Assembly: GCA_029959085.1 (NCBI GenBank)
Contig: JARWIR010000027.1
Coordinates: forward strand, 5,890,001-5,954,000
DNA: 64,000 nucleotides
Source: Nemophila menziesii
Taxonomy: Eukaryota > Streptophyta > Magnoliopsida > Boraginales > Hydrophyllaceae
Direction of reading: 5' to 3'
The notes under the pieces are model-generated. The model was given only the letters and a program-made list of their open reading frames with translations, was not told the DNA's origin and did not search any database. The translations under genes were made by a program, and so were the position numbers. This document shows positions 34,830-46,798 of this stretch, in pieces (position 1 is the stretch's first letter; every line of letters starts with the position of its first letter).

Positions 34830-36237
34830 AGATCCCAAACTCAAACCTTTGTCTTCCCGACAAAGTAAACCAAAACAGAGGTCCAAGGTAAGAAGCAACA
34901 TGCAGAATCTAAAGAATAAACCCAAAGCAAAACTCAAAAATAACAACTCGATACCCTACCCCGAACTAAAAAATGAGTCGTGTCCCCACGACTCGAAAAG
35001 ACTCTAAAAGCAAATAAAATTAATATACACTACTAAATGAAAAAAGGGAGAAGGAAAACATATTTCGATCGGCACTAGACCGATTACGTGTAGTCTCAGG
35101 TTGAGAAACTGAGTTCTTCTTCAATAAGTTGTAAAGATCATTACTTGTTACGTTCATCTTGAATAAAGTGTCCTTCATTACCTCGAACTCTATTGTCATA
35201 TTTTCCAAAGTTAGCCATCTCCTCCTAGCCCTCTAAATCACTATCTCCTCTACGAAAATCTTCCCTCACCCAACTTTCTTGTCTCTTCATGTTCTCCGTA
35301 CCTTTCCTAACCTTCATAGTCATCCCAGATGACCCTAAACTCAAATTTTCACCTACTTAAAGATTACTTACAAAATATATAATGGTAGGCTCAAACAATT
35401 CACAATTCCTCCAATAAATAACTAAAACAAAAATCTTAATTCCCAACTGATAATAGAAAGAAAAGAAGATTCTAGCTATTTTACAGGATTGGCCGTGGAA
35501 TTTATGGTGATTTGATACCTTGCACTTGCAATCTCCAACCTTCAAAGTACAATACCTATTGATGAAATTTGTGTCTCTCGATGTTGTTGAAGGTGGTACA
35601 GTAGTTACAATGGTGGTTTATGAGATGGGTAATCATTATTTATGGTGTTGGAGAGGTTTAATGGGTAAACTTTAAGCTTTGGTGAAGAAAAAAAAATTGG
35701 ATTAAAAGTAGAATTTTTTGGTGTTTTTGGAAAGATTTATGAGATGATTATGTATTGGGTGATGTTTAGAGAGATGGATTGGTGATATTCTGGTGTTCTG
35801 ATGATGAAATTTGAGTGTTTTTGGAGTTTGGGTTCGTCATTAATGGTGTTTCATGTGTGGGAGGCCAAAATAAAGGAAAGAATAAGGTTTTTGTAAGGTT
35901 TAGGTCAATTTTCGTCGACGGTAACCATCTCTTGTTCAGTATTAACCGGGTACCCGTTGATCTTCTGTATCATGAGTACATTTTTTGCACAATTTTACAG
36001 TCGCTAACCGGGCGCCTGTTTGATTTGACCGGCCGTTCTCTGTCTGACCTTTCTAACCTCACCACTGGATAACTCTCGAAAAAATACGCAGTTTAGGCTC
36101 AAAGATCACCCGATTTCGACATCCGAGCGCAAAGATATGACTCGTCGAAATTCGTTCTAATTCTATCCAGATTTTTCCACTTTTTTACTTTCCACCATTC
36201 AAACACTAGAAACCCCGTCTCACGCCTATGTAACCCC
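34830..36237 (-). mobile_element. Remnant interior of a minus-strand Athila-like element
   Basis: Read on the minus strand it matches the 3' part of the complete element: polypurine tract (34830-34850), the GTCGTGGGGACACGACTC block (near 34975), the C-terminal end of the extra ORF (35208-35020), and the pyrimidine-rich leader (35800-35360). The middle of the extra ORF is missing. Beyond about 36237 the orientation flips. The pol part and the 5' LTR are not in the window. Confidence 0.65.
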
Positions 36238-36796
36238 AAACGCGCGAGGTAACCAATTGAGCTTAGCAACGTTAAACAAAAACTAAATTATGGTGAAAAC
36301 CAATGTGTAGATTAGTTTATTGCTTTTATAGTGTATTTCATTAAAACAGTGATTAGTGTTTATTAAAGCTAATGAGAGAGAAAAGTATAGAATTTTAATG
36401 TGTAGGTAGTATAATTCTTAGTTTGAGGTTAAAAGACTTGAAATTTTGTGTTCACAATGCCACAAATGGAATACCGACCAACACGGGCGGTATACCGCTC
36501 GCCCTCATACCATCGCGATGATTACCCTACGGTCCTAAATGACAAAAAGTTTTGATGCTCAAACGGTATACCAGCCCCTCTCAATTATATACAGGTCGTG
36601 AAGAAACACCGTGGCAAAGAAAGGCGACACGATGTAAAGCAGCAGAAGTCTTGGATGAGAAGAATGGTGTATGCCGTCCCATACGACAGTATACTACTAA
36701 GCGAAACTAACCGTCACGGGTGCACTGTCAACCAAATCAAAAGTATTGTAGACTTTGAACGGTACACTGGCCCCAATGGTATACTCACGACAAAAG
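36238..36796 (+). mobile_element. Plus-strand fragment of Athila post-pol spacer
   Basis: GCGCGAGGTAACC, then GAGCTTAGCAACGTTAAAC, matches 29437-29475 on the plus strand, and the following AT-rich then GC-richer sequence has the same character as 29480-29700. It abuts the minus-strand remnant head-on, so it comes from an inversion or a second, differently oriented element. Open frames here have no recognisable domain. Confidence 0.5.
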
Positions 36797-37163
36797 ATGT
36801 CATGTGAGTAGAATAATCTATCACAACAGAGGAGATATCGATATCTATCCACTACTTGAATGTGATATAATGAAAATTAATAGGTATATACCCAACCAAA
36901 TATAGTGCTACAATACATGTATATATCCCCTATATACCCATGTCACACGAATTGTGGGTATATACCCATGTCATGCAAATTTTGGGTATGAACCCACAAT
37001 TCTTATTCGAATATAAAGTTATTCTTATAATATATTTTATTAGGGGTACAAAAGTAATTTAGTTATAAAAAAATCCCTTCCTTTCCATTACTTAATACAA
37101 AATTCAAACAATCCTTTACTGATACTATTCTTTCTTTTTCTACTCAATACAAACAAGATTAAA
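36797..37163. other. Flank left of the MULE
   Basis: 36797-36845 resembles 9967-10015 and 55725-55765 (GATGTC..GTGAGTAGA..ATCTATCACAA). The rest is AT-rich with repeated TATACCCATGTCA blocks near 36940-36985. No gene. Confidence 0.4.
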
Positions 37164-37172
37164 TACCTCTTA

Positions 37173-37561
37173 GGGTAAAGCCCACGGGAAGCCCTTTAAC
37201 ATTGGCCAAAGTGCAGCATCCGCCCCCGATCTTTCATTTAACCCTTTCTCACCCTTAATGAACATATTTTGTGACACCGTTAGACCTTTTTCCATTTTTC
37301 TGTTAATTGACCGGTAGTCAACGCCACATGGCGCCATGTCACCTCCACCTAAGCGCCACCTCAGCTCCACCTAGGTGTTAAGTCATTAGTAATTCCATGT
37401 CATTAATTTTTTTTATTTTTTTAAAACATCCTTCTTCTTTCTTCTTGAAGCACTCCACCTCAATCAAACACAAATTAATAACTCACTTCAACCGCCCTCA
37501 CGCCATCATCATCAATCGAACCCAAATTTAGGTTAAATAATAACTCACTCCAACCGGCCCT
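37173..37561 (+). repeat. Left terminal inverted repeat of the MULE
   Basis: Pairs with 49899-50203. The inner part repeats ATAACTCACTYCAACCG twice (37479-37505 and 37540-37560); the CACTA inserted in the second copy. The last TIR bases reappear at 46799-46806 beyond the CACTA. Confidence 0.88.
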
Positions 37562-37975
37562 CACTACTGGATTCGACCTAATAACCCGTATTCTATCGCT
37601 AAACGTGATTAGCGATGACATGTCGTCGCTAATCTGTCGTCTCTATCCTTTCGTCGCTATTTTGCCCCTTAGCGACGAATTGTTGTGATTTCGCCCCTAA
37701 TCACTCAGACGCTTATCGTCGAGGCGTGGCGTCACAAAGATTACAGGTTAGCGACGAGGCCACGTCGCCGCTAATTAATGAATTAGTTTTTCTTTTTTTT
37801 GTTGGTTATTAATTATATATATTTTCTTTTTTTTAATAAACTAACCACGAAATAATAGCGACGGATAAGTCGTCGCTATTATTTTTTTATAATTTTTTTA
37901 TGTCGCCGTAAATGATTATTTATTTATTTATTTTATGTATTAGTGACGACACAATTGTCGTCGCTATTCATTATT
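37562..37975. repeat. CACTA subterminal repeats, left end
   Basis: Several direct and inverted copies of TTAGCGACGA / TCGTCGCTAAT (for example 37608-37635, 37660-37680, 37745-37775, 37857-37880 and 37940-37965). In En/Spm such motifs bind the TNPA-type protein. Confidence 0.85.
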
Positions 37976-38229
37976 ATTTTCTTTTTAAATTCATTTTAAT
38001 TTTTTTTTTATTTTTTTAAAATTAGTTTGGATTTTGATTTTGATTTTTATTTTAAATATAATGCAAAATTTACAAATAAATAAAAATCCAAAAATATATA
38101 TAAAATACGATCATTCGATACTAAAATTAAACGTGAAGTCAAACTCAAACATAGTCAAATAAAAAGTCAAACAGAAGTAAAAGACGTAAAGTCAAATATT
38201 ACAAACCATCTGAATTAAATAAATATAAA

Positions 38230-39852
38230 TCAACCATCACTCAAGCGCTCGTCTTCATCTTCTCTCTCTTCATCTCCTCTCTCCTCACTAGTGGGCCCGG
38301 GTATGCTGATCGGTGGAAGTCCTTGGGCGATTCTCATGCCGTTTAACGCTTCGAGGAGCGTGTCTGCCATGCTCAGTGGTTGACTCGGCCTACTCGAAGA
38401 AGCTGTGGGCCCGGTCGATGCGGAGGCTGGATCCGGTATAGGTTCAAGTCCTTGAGCCACGCGAAGCTCGTTCATTCCAGCCATAATCGCCTTGAGCAGC
38501 TCCTCGTTCTGCCTATCTGGCTGTGTAGGAGTCCTGAATCTTTTTCGGACCGGACCAATGGTGGGCACCCAGTATTTTGTCTTGGATGGGTCCAGTACAT
38601 CCCTGATAGTCTCGAGCATGGCATCCATCAGCTCTTGGACAGAAACTTCAGCTCCCTCCATTCCGGCCTGCACAACCTTCTTCTTTATCTTCTCCCGAAG
38701 AACACCATGTAATTAGATTTCAATTTAAAAATAAATTAGATTAATAAAAAAGTAAAGTTAAAAATAAATAATTAATTTAAAGCAATTTAAAAAAAAACTT
38801 ACACTAGCTTTCTCCAAACGCTGGTCACGCCAGGTATCTGTAGCTGCATCGTAAGACAGGTGATCGAAATAGCCGCTTAAAGGAGGAAGCTCCATCTCCT
38901 CTTGGGTATCATCATAGAAAAAAGTCAACGGCTCTTTCGTGACCGTCTTCAGCTTCCCTTGGACAGTATACAATAAAAATATTAATTAGTTAAAAATTAA
39001 ATTAAAAAAAAAAGTAAATTAAATTTTTATTGTTAGAAATTATACCTCTATAATCACCTCCCGAGTCTGGGATAAGTTCCTAGACCCCGTCTTGCTCGTA
39101 ACTGTCCGCAGCTCTCGGTTCTTCTTGTTTATCTCCGCCTAACTCTGTTATAAATAATAAATAAATAGTTATAAAATTATTATATAAAGACGTATAAAAT
39201 AATTAATAAATTATTATTTTCTACCTGTACGTTCTCGTCATCCCACATCTTATTCGCCAACGCCCAATACTCTGGTAGAACATCTGGTGGTGCAGTATCC
39301 GTGAGGTAGTAGTCGTTTTTCAAATCCGACTTCCATCGCCCGTAGGTCGTAGATGTCATCGTGGTAAACCTCTTAATAATCTCCTCCCAATCGTCTCGCC
39401 GCCTCCACTCCTCTAAATCAAAAAATCGTGCAGTCGCTGCATAATAACCCCTTTGTTATGGTCGGGGACATTTGACCATCCTTTGTAGCACGGAGGAACG
39501 ACTTCTCGGACTTCATTCCCCACCACCTGACCCACGTGTTTGCTATGTGGGCCGACGAAGTTCCACGTGTCGTCGATAATCGAAAAGTCAACTGGAATGG
39601 GCTAGCACACTCTCTTCAAGGTCTCCTGAGCAGTTCGTATAGACGTGGCAGCTTTAGGGCGTTTTCTTTTACATTACCTATTTTATTGAAAAATATTTAT
39701 TAATTATATATTTGTCTTAATTGAAATTATATTATTTGAATTTTTTATTACCCGATGGTTGGACACAATCGGCCATAGGACGGTTAGGACCCCTCGGGGG
39801 ATCGTTACCCATCCCGTCTCCATCGTGTTCCCGACCCATAACAGCAGCCAAC
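38230..39852 (-). pseudogene. Transposase_24 (Ptta/En/Spm, TNPA-position) gene
   Basis: Read on the minus strand, exon-like blocks come in family order. About 39850-39745 is Gly/Pro/Arg-rich. 39660-39222 has WNFVGPHSKHVGQVV, then YGRWKSDLKNDYYLT and WALANKMWDDENVQ. 39145-39048 has INKKNRELRTVTSKTGSRN. 38973-38800 has ATDTWRDQRLEKA, and 38673-38230 is the C-terminal tail ending in an acidic run. AT-rich stretches between the blocks are likely introns. At least one in-frame TAG (near 39605) breaks the first large exon. The protein is thought to bind subterminal repeats in transposition. Confidence 0.72.
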
Positions 39853-40890
39853 TATAATTTAAAGGAAATATTTACTAATTAGTCATTTACTATTTTTTTT
39901 CATAAAAATTAATTAAATTGCTAATAGGTCCTTATTTTTTTAAATTCTATTTTAGTCCTTATAAAATTTTATTTAAAAAATTGCAAATAAGTCCTAATTT
40001 TTTTTTAAAAATTGCATTTTAGTCCTTATGAAATTGCAAATAGGTCTTTTTATTAAAAAAAAAAATACTATTTTAGTCCTTATAAAATTTTATTTATAAA
40101 ATTGCATTTTAGTCCTTTTAATATTGCAAATAGGTCCTTATTTTAAAAAAAAAATGCTATTTTAGTCCTTAAACTAATTTATTTACAAAATTGCACTTTA
40201 GTCCTATTTTTTTAAAATTGCATTTTAGTCCTTATGAAATTTCGAATAGGTCCTTTTTTTTAAAATTCTATTTTAGTCCTTACACTAATTTATTTACAAA
40301 ATTTCATTTTAGTCCTAATTTTTTTAAAAATTGCAGTTTAGTCCTTAACAATTACACATAGTTTAAGATATTGCAAATAGGTCCCTATATCTTAAAACAC
40401 AATCAAATCACAATATCACAACAAATATTACAATTAAAATCCAAAAATCATAACAAAACCCTAATTTTAGCTAATTTTAAACAAAGTCCAATTACAAGTT
40501 GTTTTTTAACACACAAAAAATCCTAAACATCCCAGAATTATATACATAAAATTCAGATTTCATTTAAACATATATACATTCATGAATTTTTTCAACCAAA
40601 AAAAATTGCAAGTTTGATCCGGAAATTGGAACCTGTTATGTAGAAATGGTGTAGATTTCGTCCATGAATCTATGCCAAGAAGAAGGAATCATACAAAAAA
40701 ACAAAAGAAAAGATATTATAAATTAAATATGAAAAAACTAAAAAGTAGTGATTAGAATGTGTTATTAGATTGAAATCATTACCTTGATGTCGGATTTGGT
40801 GTTGTTATGCCTCAGAAATGCTTTGCTATGGCGGAAATGGCATTTTTTGGAGTGATTTGTGGTGTTGTTATGGTTGAAATGAAGCTCGGT
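39853..40890. repeat. Degenerate tandem repeats and AT-rich sequence within the CACTA
   Basis: 39900-40390 holds about seven imperfect units of roughly 55-65 bp with ATTTTAGTCCTTAT and TTGCAAATAGGTCC. 40390-40890 is AT-rich without a gene. The region lies upstream of the Transposase_24 gene and could hold its promoter. Confidence 0.65.
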
Positions 40891-40904
40891 TAGGGCTTTA
40901 TAGT

Positions 40905-41185
40905 GTAATTAATTAGCGACGACACGCAGGTCGTCGCTAACCAGGGATAATCGTCGCTAATTTGGACACGTGTTGTGCTCCGTACCCACGACCTTTGCGT
41001 GTCAAAAGTTAGTGATGACACGCCGTCGCGAAAATTTGGAAAGTCGTCGCTAATTTTCGAGAGCGGGAAAGTTGACCGCCAAGCTGACCAATTTAACTTT
41101 TTATTATTCATTAGCGACGACTATTTGGATGAATGTCGTCGTAGAAGATTAGCGACGACATTCATCCTTTGAATGTCGTCGCAAT
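40905..41185. repeat. Interior block of CACTA subterminal-type motifs
   Basis: GCGACGACACGCAGGTCGTCGCTAA-like palindromes at 40916-40965, 41030-41055, 41112-41140 and 41150-41185, the same motif as both ends. The block sits between the two transposase genes, not near an end. Confidence 0.75.
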
Positions 41186-41424
41186 TTTTTTTTAATATTT
41201 CTTTTTTCTTTCTTTTTCCTTTCTTTCTTATTTCAGAAATAAATGATATGGGAGAGAGAGAAAATAAAAGTAAATAATAAGAAAAAGTGAGGACGTGTGT
41301 AGAATTGGAAAGAACATTGAACGAAAAGTATAAAAGAAGTTTCTCCTATTACCATGATTACATTATATTAATGACGAATACTAATCGACAAAATTGATGG
41401 GACCATTTTGCCCCTCTCAGTCAA

Positions 41425-41985
41425 ACTTGAGTGTTTGTGGTGTTTAGTCAACTATTAGAGTCAAATGTTAGTGTTTTCGGTGTTTAGTCAACTATTAGAG
41501 TCAAACTTGAGTGTTTGGGGGTGTTTAGTCAACTACTAGAGTCAAATGTTAGTGTTTGGGGGTGTTTAGTTAACTATTAGAGTCAAAATTGAGTGTTTGG
41601 GGGGTGTTTAGTCAACTATTAGAGTCAAATATTAGTGTTTGGGGTGTTTAGTCAACTATTAGAGTCAAACTTGAGTGTTTGGGGTGTTTAGTCAACTATT
41701 AGAGTCAAACTTGAGTGTTTGGGGTGTTTAGTCAACTATTAGAGTCAAACTTGAATGTTTGGGGTGTTTAGTCAACTATTATAGTAAAACTTTAGTGTTT
41801 GGGGTGTTTAGTCAACTATTAGAGTCAAACTTGAGTGTTTGGGGTGTTTAGTCAACTATTAGATACAAACTTGAGTGTTTGGGGGTGTTTAGTCAACTAT
41901 TAGAGTCAAACTTGAGTGTTTGGGGGTGTTTAGTAAACTATTAGAGTCAAATGTTAGTGTTTGGGGTGTTTAGTCAACTATTAGA
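41425..41985. repeat. Minisatellite, about 14 units of 40-42 bp
   Basis: Units read GTGTTTAGTCAACTATTAG, then AGTCAAACTTGAGTGTTTGG. Substitutions and a variable G run (GG to GGGGGG) separate units, and two alternating variants (CAAACTTGAG and CAAATGTTAG) are visible. Confidence 0.95.
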
Positions 41986-42066
41986 GTCAATTTAAATTCA
42001 AATTCAAATTCATCTCCAAAAACCAACAAAATGTTTCAATACAAATAAACCAAAATAAAAAATATC

Positions 42067-42765
42067 CTAATCAGTATCATATCCACTAATATCAATGGGT
42101 TCATCATTTCTATCAACCTTTATAGGTTCTTCTTCATCCCCGTATTCTGCCCACGTGTCATCAAGAATTTCCTCGTTCTCATCAATAACCATATCAAAAT
42201 CCAAATCAATTCGAAAATGAGATGGGTCAATCTCGATCTCCTCGGTGGATGCCAAAGGTATGCTGATGCTCTCATTCCCAGTAGGTAGTGATTCGGAAAC
42301 CCATAACTCAGGACTCCATCCGTGTCGATCGTTTATTTTCCAAACGGCTTTCCAGCCTTTCATTGATTTCTTTGAATTAATCTCGTCGATGTAAAACACT
42401 TTCTTGGCCTGGGATGCTAAAATGTATGGTTCGTCGGCCCACTCAAAGTTTGATGTGTTGATAAAGGTTACCCCATGTTCTGTCCTTGATTCAGACTTTT
42501 TGTACCACTTACAGACAAATAACACAACCGAGCACCCTCTAGTGTACATAACCTCCAAGATTTTGATTAATTCACCGTAATAGGGTTTTTCCTCGTACAT
42601 GGTACAAACTCCGTAATCACGCGTCACTATTTTTTCTCCTTTGGACTTAGTTACCCACTTGACACCGTTCACCACATATGAATCATATTTATGCACCGCA
42701 CCAAAAGACATGTTTGCCAAGGACACCATCTCGGGGGTAGCTAATGCATCGCCACGTGAAGTCAT
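42067..42765 (-). pseudogene. CACTA transposase C-terminal exon, DUF4216 domain
   Basis: A 232-codon frame with the DUF4216 pattern found at the end of TNP2-type CACTA transposase genes: YGELIKILEVMY, VVLFVCKWYK, EPYILASQAKKVFYIDE, then WKAVWKINDRHGW. An acidic tail (EEILDDTWAEYGDEEEP) follows. The frame itself is open. It lies about 500 bp downstream of the transposase block, separated by an AT microsatellite and probable introns, so it is the last exon of the same broken gene rather than a separate one. Confidence 0.8.
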
Positions 42766-42959
42766 TCCATGAATCTATTATACAAAAATAATACTTAATA
42801 CATTGATAATAAATAGATAATAATTATACCAATGCCTAAAATTACATACCTTTACCAAAAACCATTCCTTAAACATTTGACGAGGCTTATTATCTATTTC
42901 CGTACCTGTTCCCGTAAGTGTGGATTCGTGTTCACTAAAATCGTAAATGAGTATAAATA

Positions 42960-43172
42960 AATTAATATATTTGTATATTAATAAATATATTTATATTCAT
43001 ATAAATATAAATATATTAATATAAATATAAATATATTCATATAAATATAAATATATAAGTATAAATATATTCATATATATAAATATAAATATATTCATAT
43101 ATATATATAAATATAAATATAAATATAAATATAAATATAAATATAAATATAAACATAAATATAAATATAAAT
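42960..43172. repeat. (ATAAAT)n microsatellite
   Basis: Hexamer-type AT-rich tract inside an intron of the CACTA transposase gene. The Tyr/Leu-rich minus-strand frame read through it is an artefact. Confidence 0.92.
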
Positions 43173-43260
43173 ATTTACTTTTGTCATGTATGCTTCGAGT
43201 TCGTCGCAATTATACAAAATATACAAAATTATGTGCTAGTTCTCCTTATATGGTAAAGAA

Positions 43261-45732
43261 CTACTCTATCTTGCCAATTGGAGTACATTGGGATTTGAAA
43301 ACGGATAGCTCTTTTGGGACCGGAGGTGGTTCGTTGTTTCTACATGGATCGTTGAAATTTGTTTTTTCTTCACTAAGATACCTTGATATGAAATTCAATG
43401 TCTCTTCCGCAACGTAGCCCTCGGCTATTGAACCCTCTGGTCTACCCGGATTTCGAATATACTGTTTCAACTTTTTCAAATACCTTTCAAATGGGTACAT
43501 CCACCGCATTTGGACCGGGCCCCCTAACAATGCTTCATCGTATAAGTGTATCACTAAGTGGATCATTATATCAAAAAACGCGGGATGCAAAATCATTTCC
43601 AGCCTAAACAAAACTTCAACCACTTTCTTCTTTCCCGATTCTAACTCTTTCCTGCTGAGATTTTTATTGCAAACGACTCTAAACACGTTCGCTAACCCAA
43701 TAATCACATCACTAATCGCTTTGTCTTCAATGAGCCATGGGAGACTAGCCACGAAAAGATATTGCATCATCACATGACAATCGTTATATTTCATTCCGAT
43801 AATCTTTCCTGTATCACTTTGAACATTATTTCTCATACTAGATGCGAAACCGTCGGGAAACTTCTGTGCCTTCAGCCAGTCAAGAAACATTGTCCGCTTT
43901 TCCGTTGTTAAATTGTACTTTCCCCGGTTCAATATTTGTTTACCATTTCTTGATGTCAACCACAATTCATTCCTGATGTTCATTTTCTGAAGATCCATTC
44001 TCGCTTTCACGTTATCTTTGTTAACTTTCCCATCAAGACCTATAACTGTACCGAGAAGAGCATCACACACATTTTTCTCGCAATGCATAATGTCAATGTT
44101 ATGTTTCAACAAATTTTCGGACCAATAAGGTAAACGATAGAATATACTCTTTTTCTTCCAATTGAATCGATGTGGAATAGTTTTCTTCACGATCTTTCCC
44201 CCAAAATCCTTGTGTTTACCGGGAAACACAATGGGAAGACCATCTAACTGTGTCTGAATATCGGCAGGACTATATTTCTTCGGTGGGCCCCTATGATCGG
44301 ATTTCTTGTACAAAACACTTTCGCTTCTAAATCGATGTCCGGCAGGTAACCAACGTCTATGGTCAAAGTAAACAATCCCTTTCTTCACGTTCAATGACGG
44401 AGTAGAATCCATGCACTCTGGACAAGCTAAGTAACCCTAACTTGACCATCCTGAAGTGTATGACCTAGAGGGGTAATCATTACTCGTCGATAACAAACAA
44501 ACCTTCATCGTAAACTCTTCCTTCTTGTGGGCATCATATGTAAGGATCCCTTTATCCCACAACTCTTCCAACTCATTTATAACAAAACGAAGAAAGACAT
44601 CCATGTCCTTACCGGGTAAACAGGGTCCAGGAATCAACAAACAAAGCTGGAATGTGGTTTCCTTCATGCATACCCACGGTGGAAAATTGTAGATGGTCAA
44701 TATGACAGGCCACATGCTTTACGAGTTGTTCTGCATAGAGAAAGGAAAAAACCTGTCGATTCCGAGACCCAAATATACATTAAGAGGTTTGCTAGCAAAC
44801 TCGGGATGTAGCGCTACAAATCTCTTCCAACTATCAGCATCAACCGGATGACTCAACACATTTGGATCGGCACTCTTTCCAGTATGGTGCCATATCATGT
44901 CTTCAGCGGTGTGCTTCGAAGCGTATAGTCGCTGCAATCTCGGAGCAATCGGTAAGTAACGAAGCTTCTTATGCGGTACTTTGATACCCTTCTTTGGATC
45001 ACATCTGGACTCGCTACATACTGGATACTTGCCGAGGTATTTATTTTCTTTGTAATAAATGGCACAATCGTTCAAACAAACATCGATAGTAATATACCCC
45101 ATACCCAAACTTTTCAACTTCTTGTTGCATGCTTCATAAGAATCGGGCAAATTGTGAGGTTTGTGCAAAATACGACCCAACAACTCCAATAGCTCGGTGA
45201 ATGAGGTGTTAGTCCATTTGTTCATTACTTTTACGTGCATAAGCTTGGCAATGAAATTCAACGAACTCATCGATGTACAACCAGGATATAATTCTGTCTC
45301 CAATTCTTCGAACAATGTTTCAAAACTGCTTCGACTTGGAAGATGTGCATCTCTCATCTCGGTGTCTCCCGGATGTCCACCAACATCGTAACTTTGTCTC
45401 ACATCGTCATAAACACGTTGAATTTCATTTACTATAATTGGATCTTTACTTGCAGGGGGTATATGTGTTTGTATCTCATCCTCACCGTGTTTTGTTCAAA
45501 CCTGATATGTATGGTTAACCCCATCTTTTAGAAGGTGGGCCCTAACCACTTCGGTTCTTAATCGACAGTAATTATTACACTTCTTACACGGGCAAGACAA
45601 GAAACCTGTATAACCTTTACTTTTCTTAGCAAATTCGATAAACTTAAAAACCCCAAAAACATAGGCTTCCGTGAAATAATTCGTCGTTTCGATCCAACTC
45701 TTATCCATACTCTTGTCCATACTCGAATCCAT
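43261..45732 (-). pseudogene. CACTA TNP2-type transposase
   Basis: A single reading frame from ATG 45732 to 43261, broken by stops near 45496, 44719 and 44437. Order: transposase-associated N-terminal zinc region with CPCKKCNNYC (about residues 45-54), Transposase_21 core (SCTS..LNFIAKLMHVKVMNKWTN-type region near 45240, then LGLGIDRFFPFSMQ, PPWVCMKE, LIPGPCLPGKDMDVFL), and DUF4218 from about 43750 (LPWLIEDKAISDVI, MRWMYPFERYLKKLKQYIRN). A catalytic-type Asp is kept in GIDRFFPF, but the zinc-type CPYC motif expected after the third stop is not recognisable. Length matches the family; the gene is dead. Confidence 0.9.
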
Positions 45733-46497
45733 CTCTTAGCAACAATTTTATTAAACTATGCGACTACATTCATTTAAAAAATAAAATACATAATTATTAC
45801 AATCCAATGAATAAAATGAATAAAAATTACAACACAATAAATAACATAATAAAAATTACAAACTCATTGAATGAATAAATATTACAAACCATTGAATGAA
45901 TAAAAATTACAAATCATTGTATGAATAAATATTACAAACCATTGAATGAATAAATATATAAAAAAACAAACAATTAATTAAACAAGTAAAAACATATGAG
46001 CACAAAATATAAATTAACACAACACATGCATAATCAACCAACATACATTTAATTCATAAACCTAATCATATGTTATATCAACTAGCTAATATAATCAAAT
46101 AAATAAAAAAATTAAAAAGCATGAAATTTAATGAACATACCTTGAATTGGATGGATAAGATGAAGAATGATGATAATTCCCCACCTTGAAAATGTATTAA
46201 TTAACCTAATCAAACCATATATGAAGAATAAAACACAATTAGAAATCACAAAAAAAAAGTTAATTAAAAAGTGAATTTCATGCAATTAACTTAAATTGTA
46301 TGATGAAAGTGGATATTAATGGTGTCCCACCTTGATTATTAAACCTAGAATGGTGCAAGATGAAGTGTAGAAGCAATTAGAAGTAAAAAAAAAAAAGAAA
46401 TTTAGTTGTGTTTTTGGGAGAAAATCGGAGGAATGTTTTGGGGTTTTTGGGTGTTTTGTGAGTCAAAAAACCCTGCCGTCTCCATTAAATAGGATTT
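45733..46497. other. CACTA 5' non-coding region
   Basis: Upstream of the transposase start. Imperfect 26-bp units around ATTACAAACCATTGAATGAAT lie at 45790-45960 (about six). The rest is AT-rich. The transposase promoter should lie here but no element can be assigned. Confidence 0.6.
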
Positions 46498-46795
46498 TTA
46501 ATTAGCGACGACCCGTAAATCGTCGGTAACACACTTGTATCATCACTAATCAAGAAAATAGCGACGACACACAGTGTCGCAAATCTAGCGACGACACACC
46601 TAAGATTGAAAAAAATTCAAAAAAAAAAAAATTAGCGGCGATATACACCAAATAAACGACGAATCTCCGCATCGCTAATTAACGACGGTATACTTTTCGT
46701 TGGTAAGATCTTGTCGTTGCTAATTTTGAACAATTAGCGGCGAAGTACGGGTCGTTGCTAAATTTTCGTTGGTAAACATGCTGTTTCTAGTAGTG
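46498..46795. repeat. CACTA subterminal repeats, right end
   Basis: Copies of TTAGCGACGA-type motifs (46502, 46559, 46587, 46632, 46677 and 46735 regions), ending in the CACTA terminus. Confidence 0.85.
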
Positions 46796-46798
46796 CCT

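Larger units (their letters stand above)
37562..46795 (-). mobile_element. CACTA (En/Spm-type) DNA transposon, 9.2 kb
   Basis: Starts CACTACTGGA and ends TCTAGTAGTG, with a 3-bp target duplication CCT (37559-37561 and 46796-46798). Subterminal regions carry many TAGCGACGA / TCGTCGCTA motifs. Both typical genes are on the minus strand: TNP2-type transposase (45732-42067) and a Transposase_24-type protein (39852-38230). Stops in both genes show it is inactive. It landed inside the MULE TIR. Confidence 0.93.

Noticed and set aside
35815..36072. 85-codon plus-strand frame
   Set aside because: Lies opposite the minus-strand Athila spacer and matches nothing on its own strand.
41425..41985. CRISPR-like array
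   Set aside because: Units are contiguous tandem repeats without unique spacers, in a plant transposon; it is a minisatellite.
42997..43209. Tyr/Leu/Ile-rich minus-strand frame
   Set aside because: Translation of an ATAAAT microsatellite.
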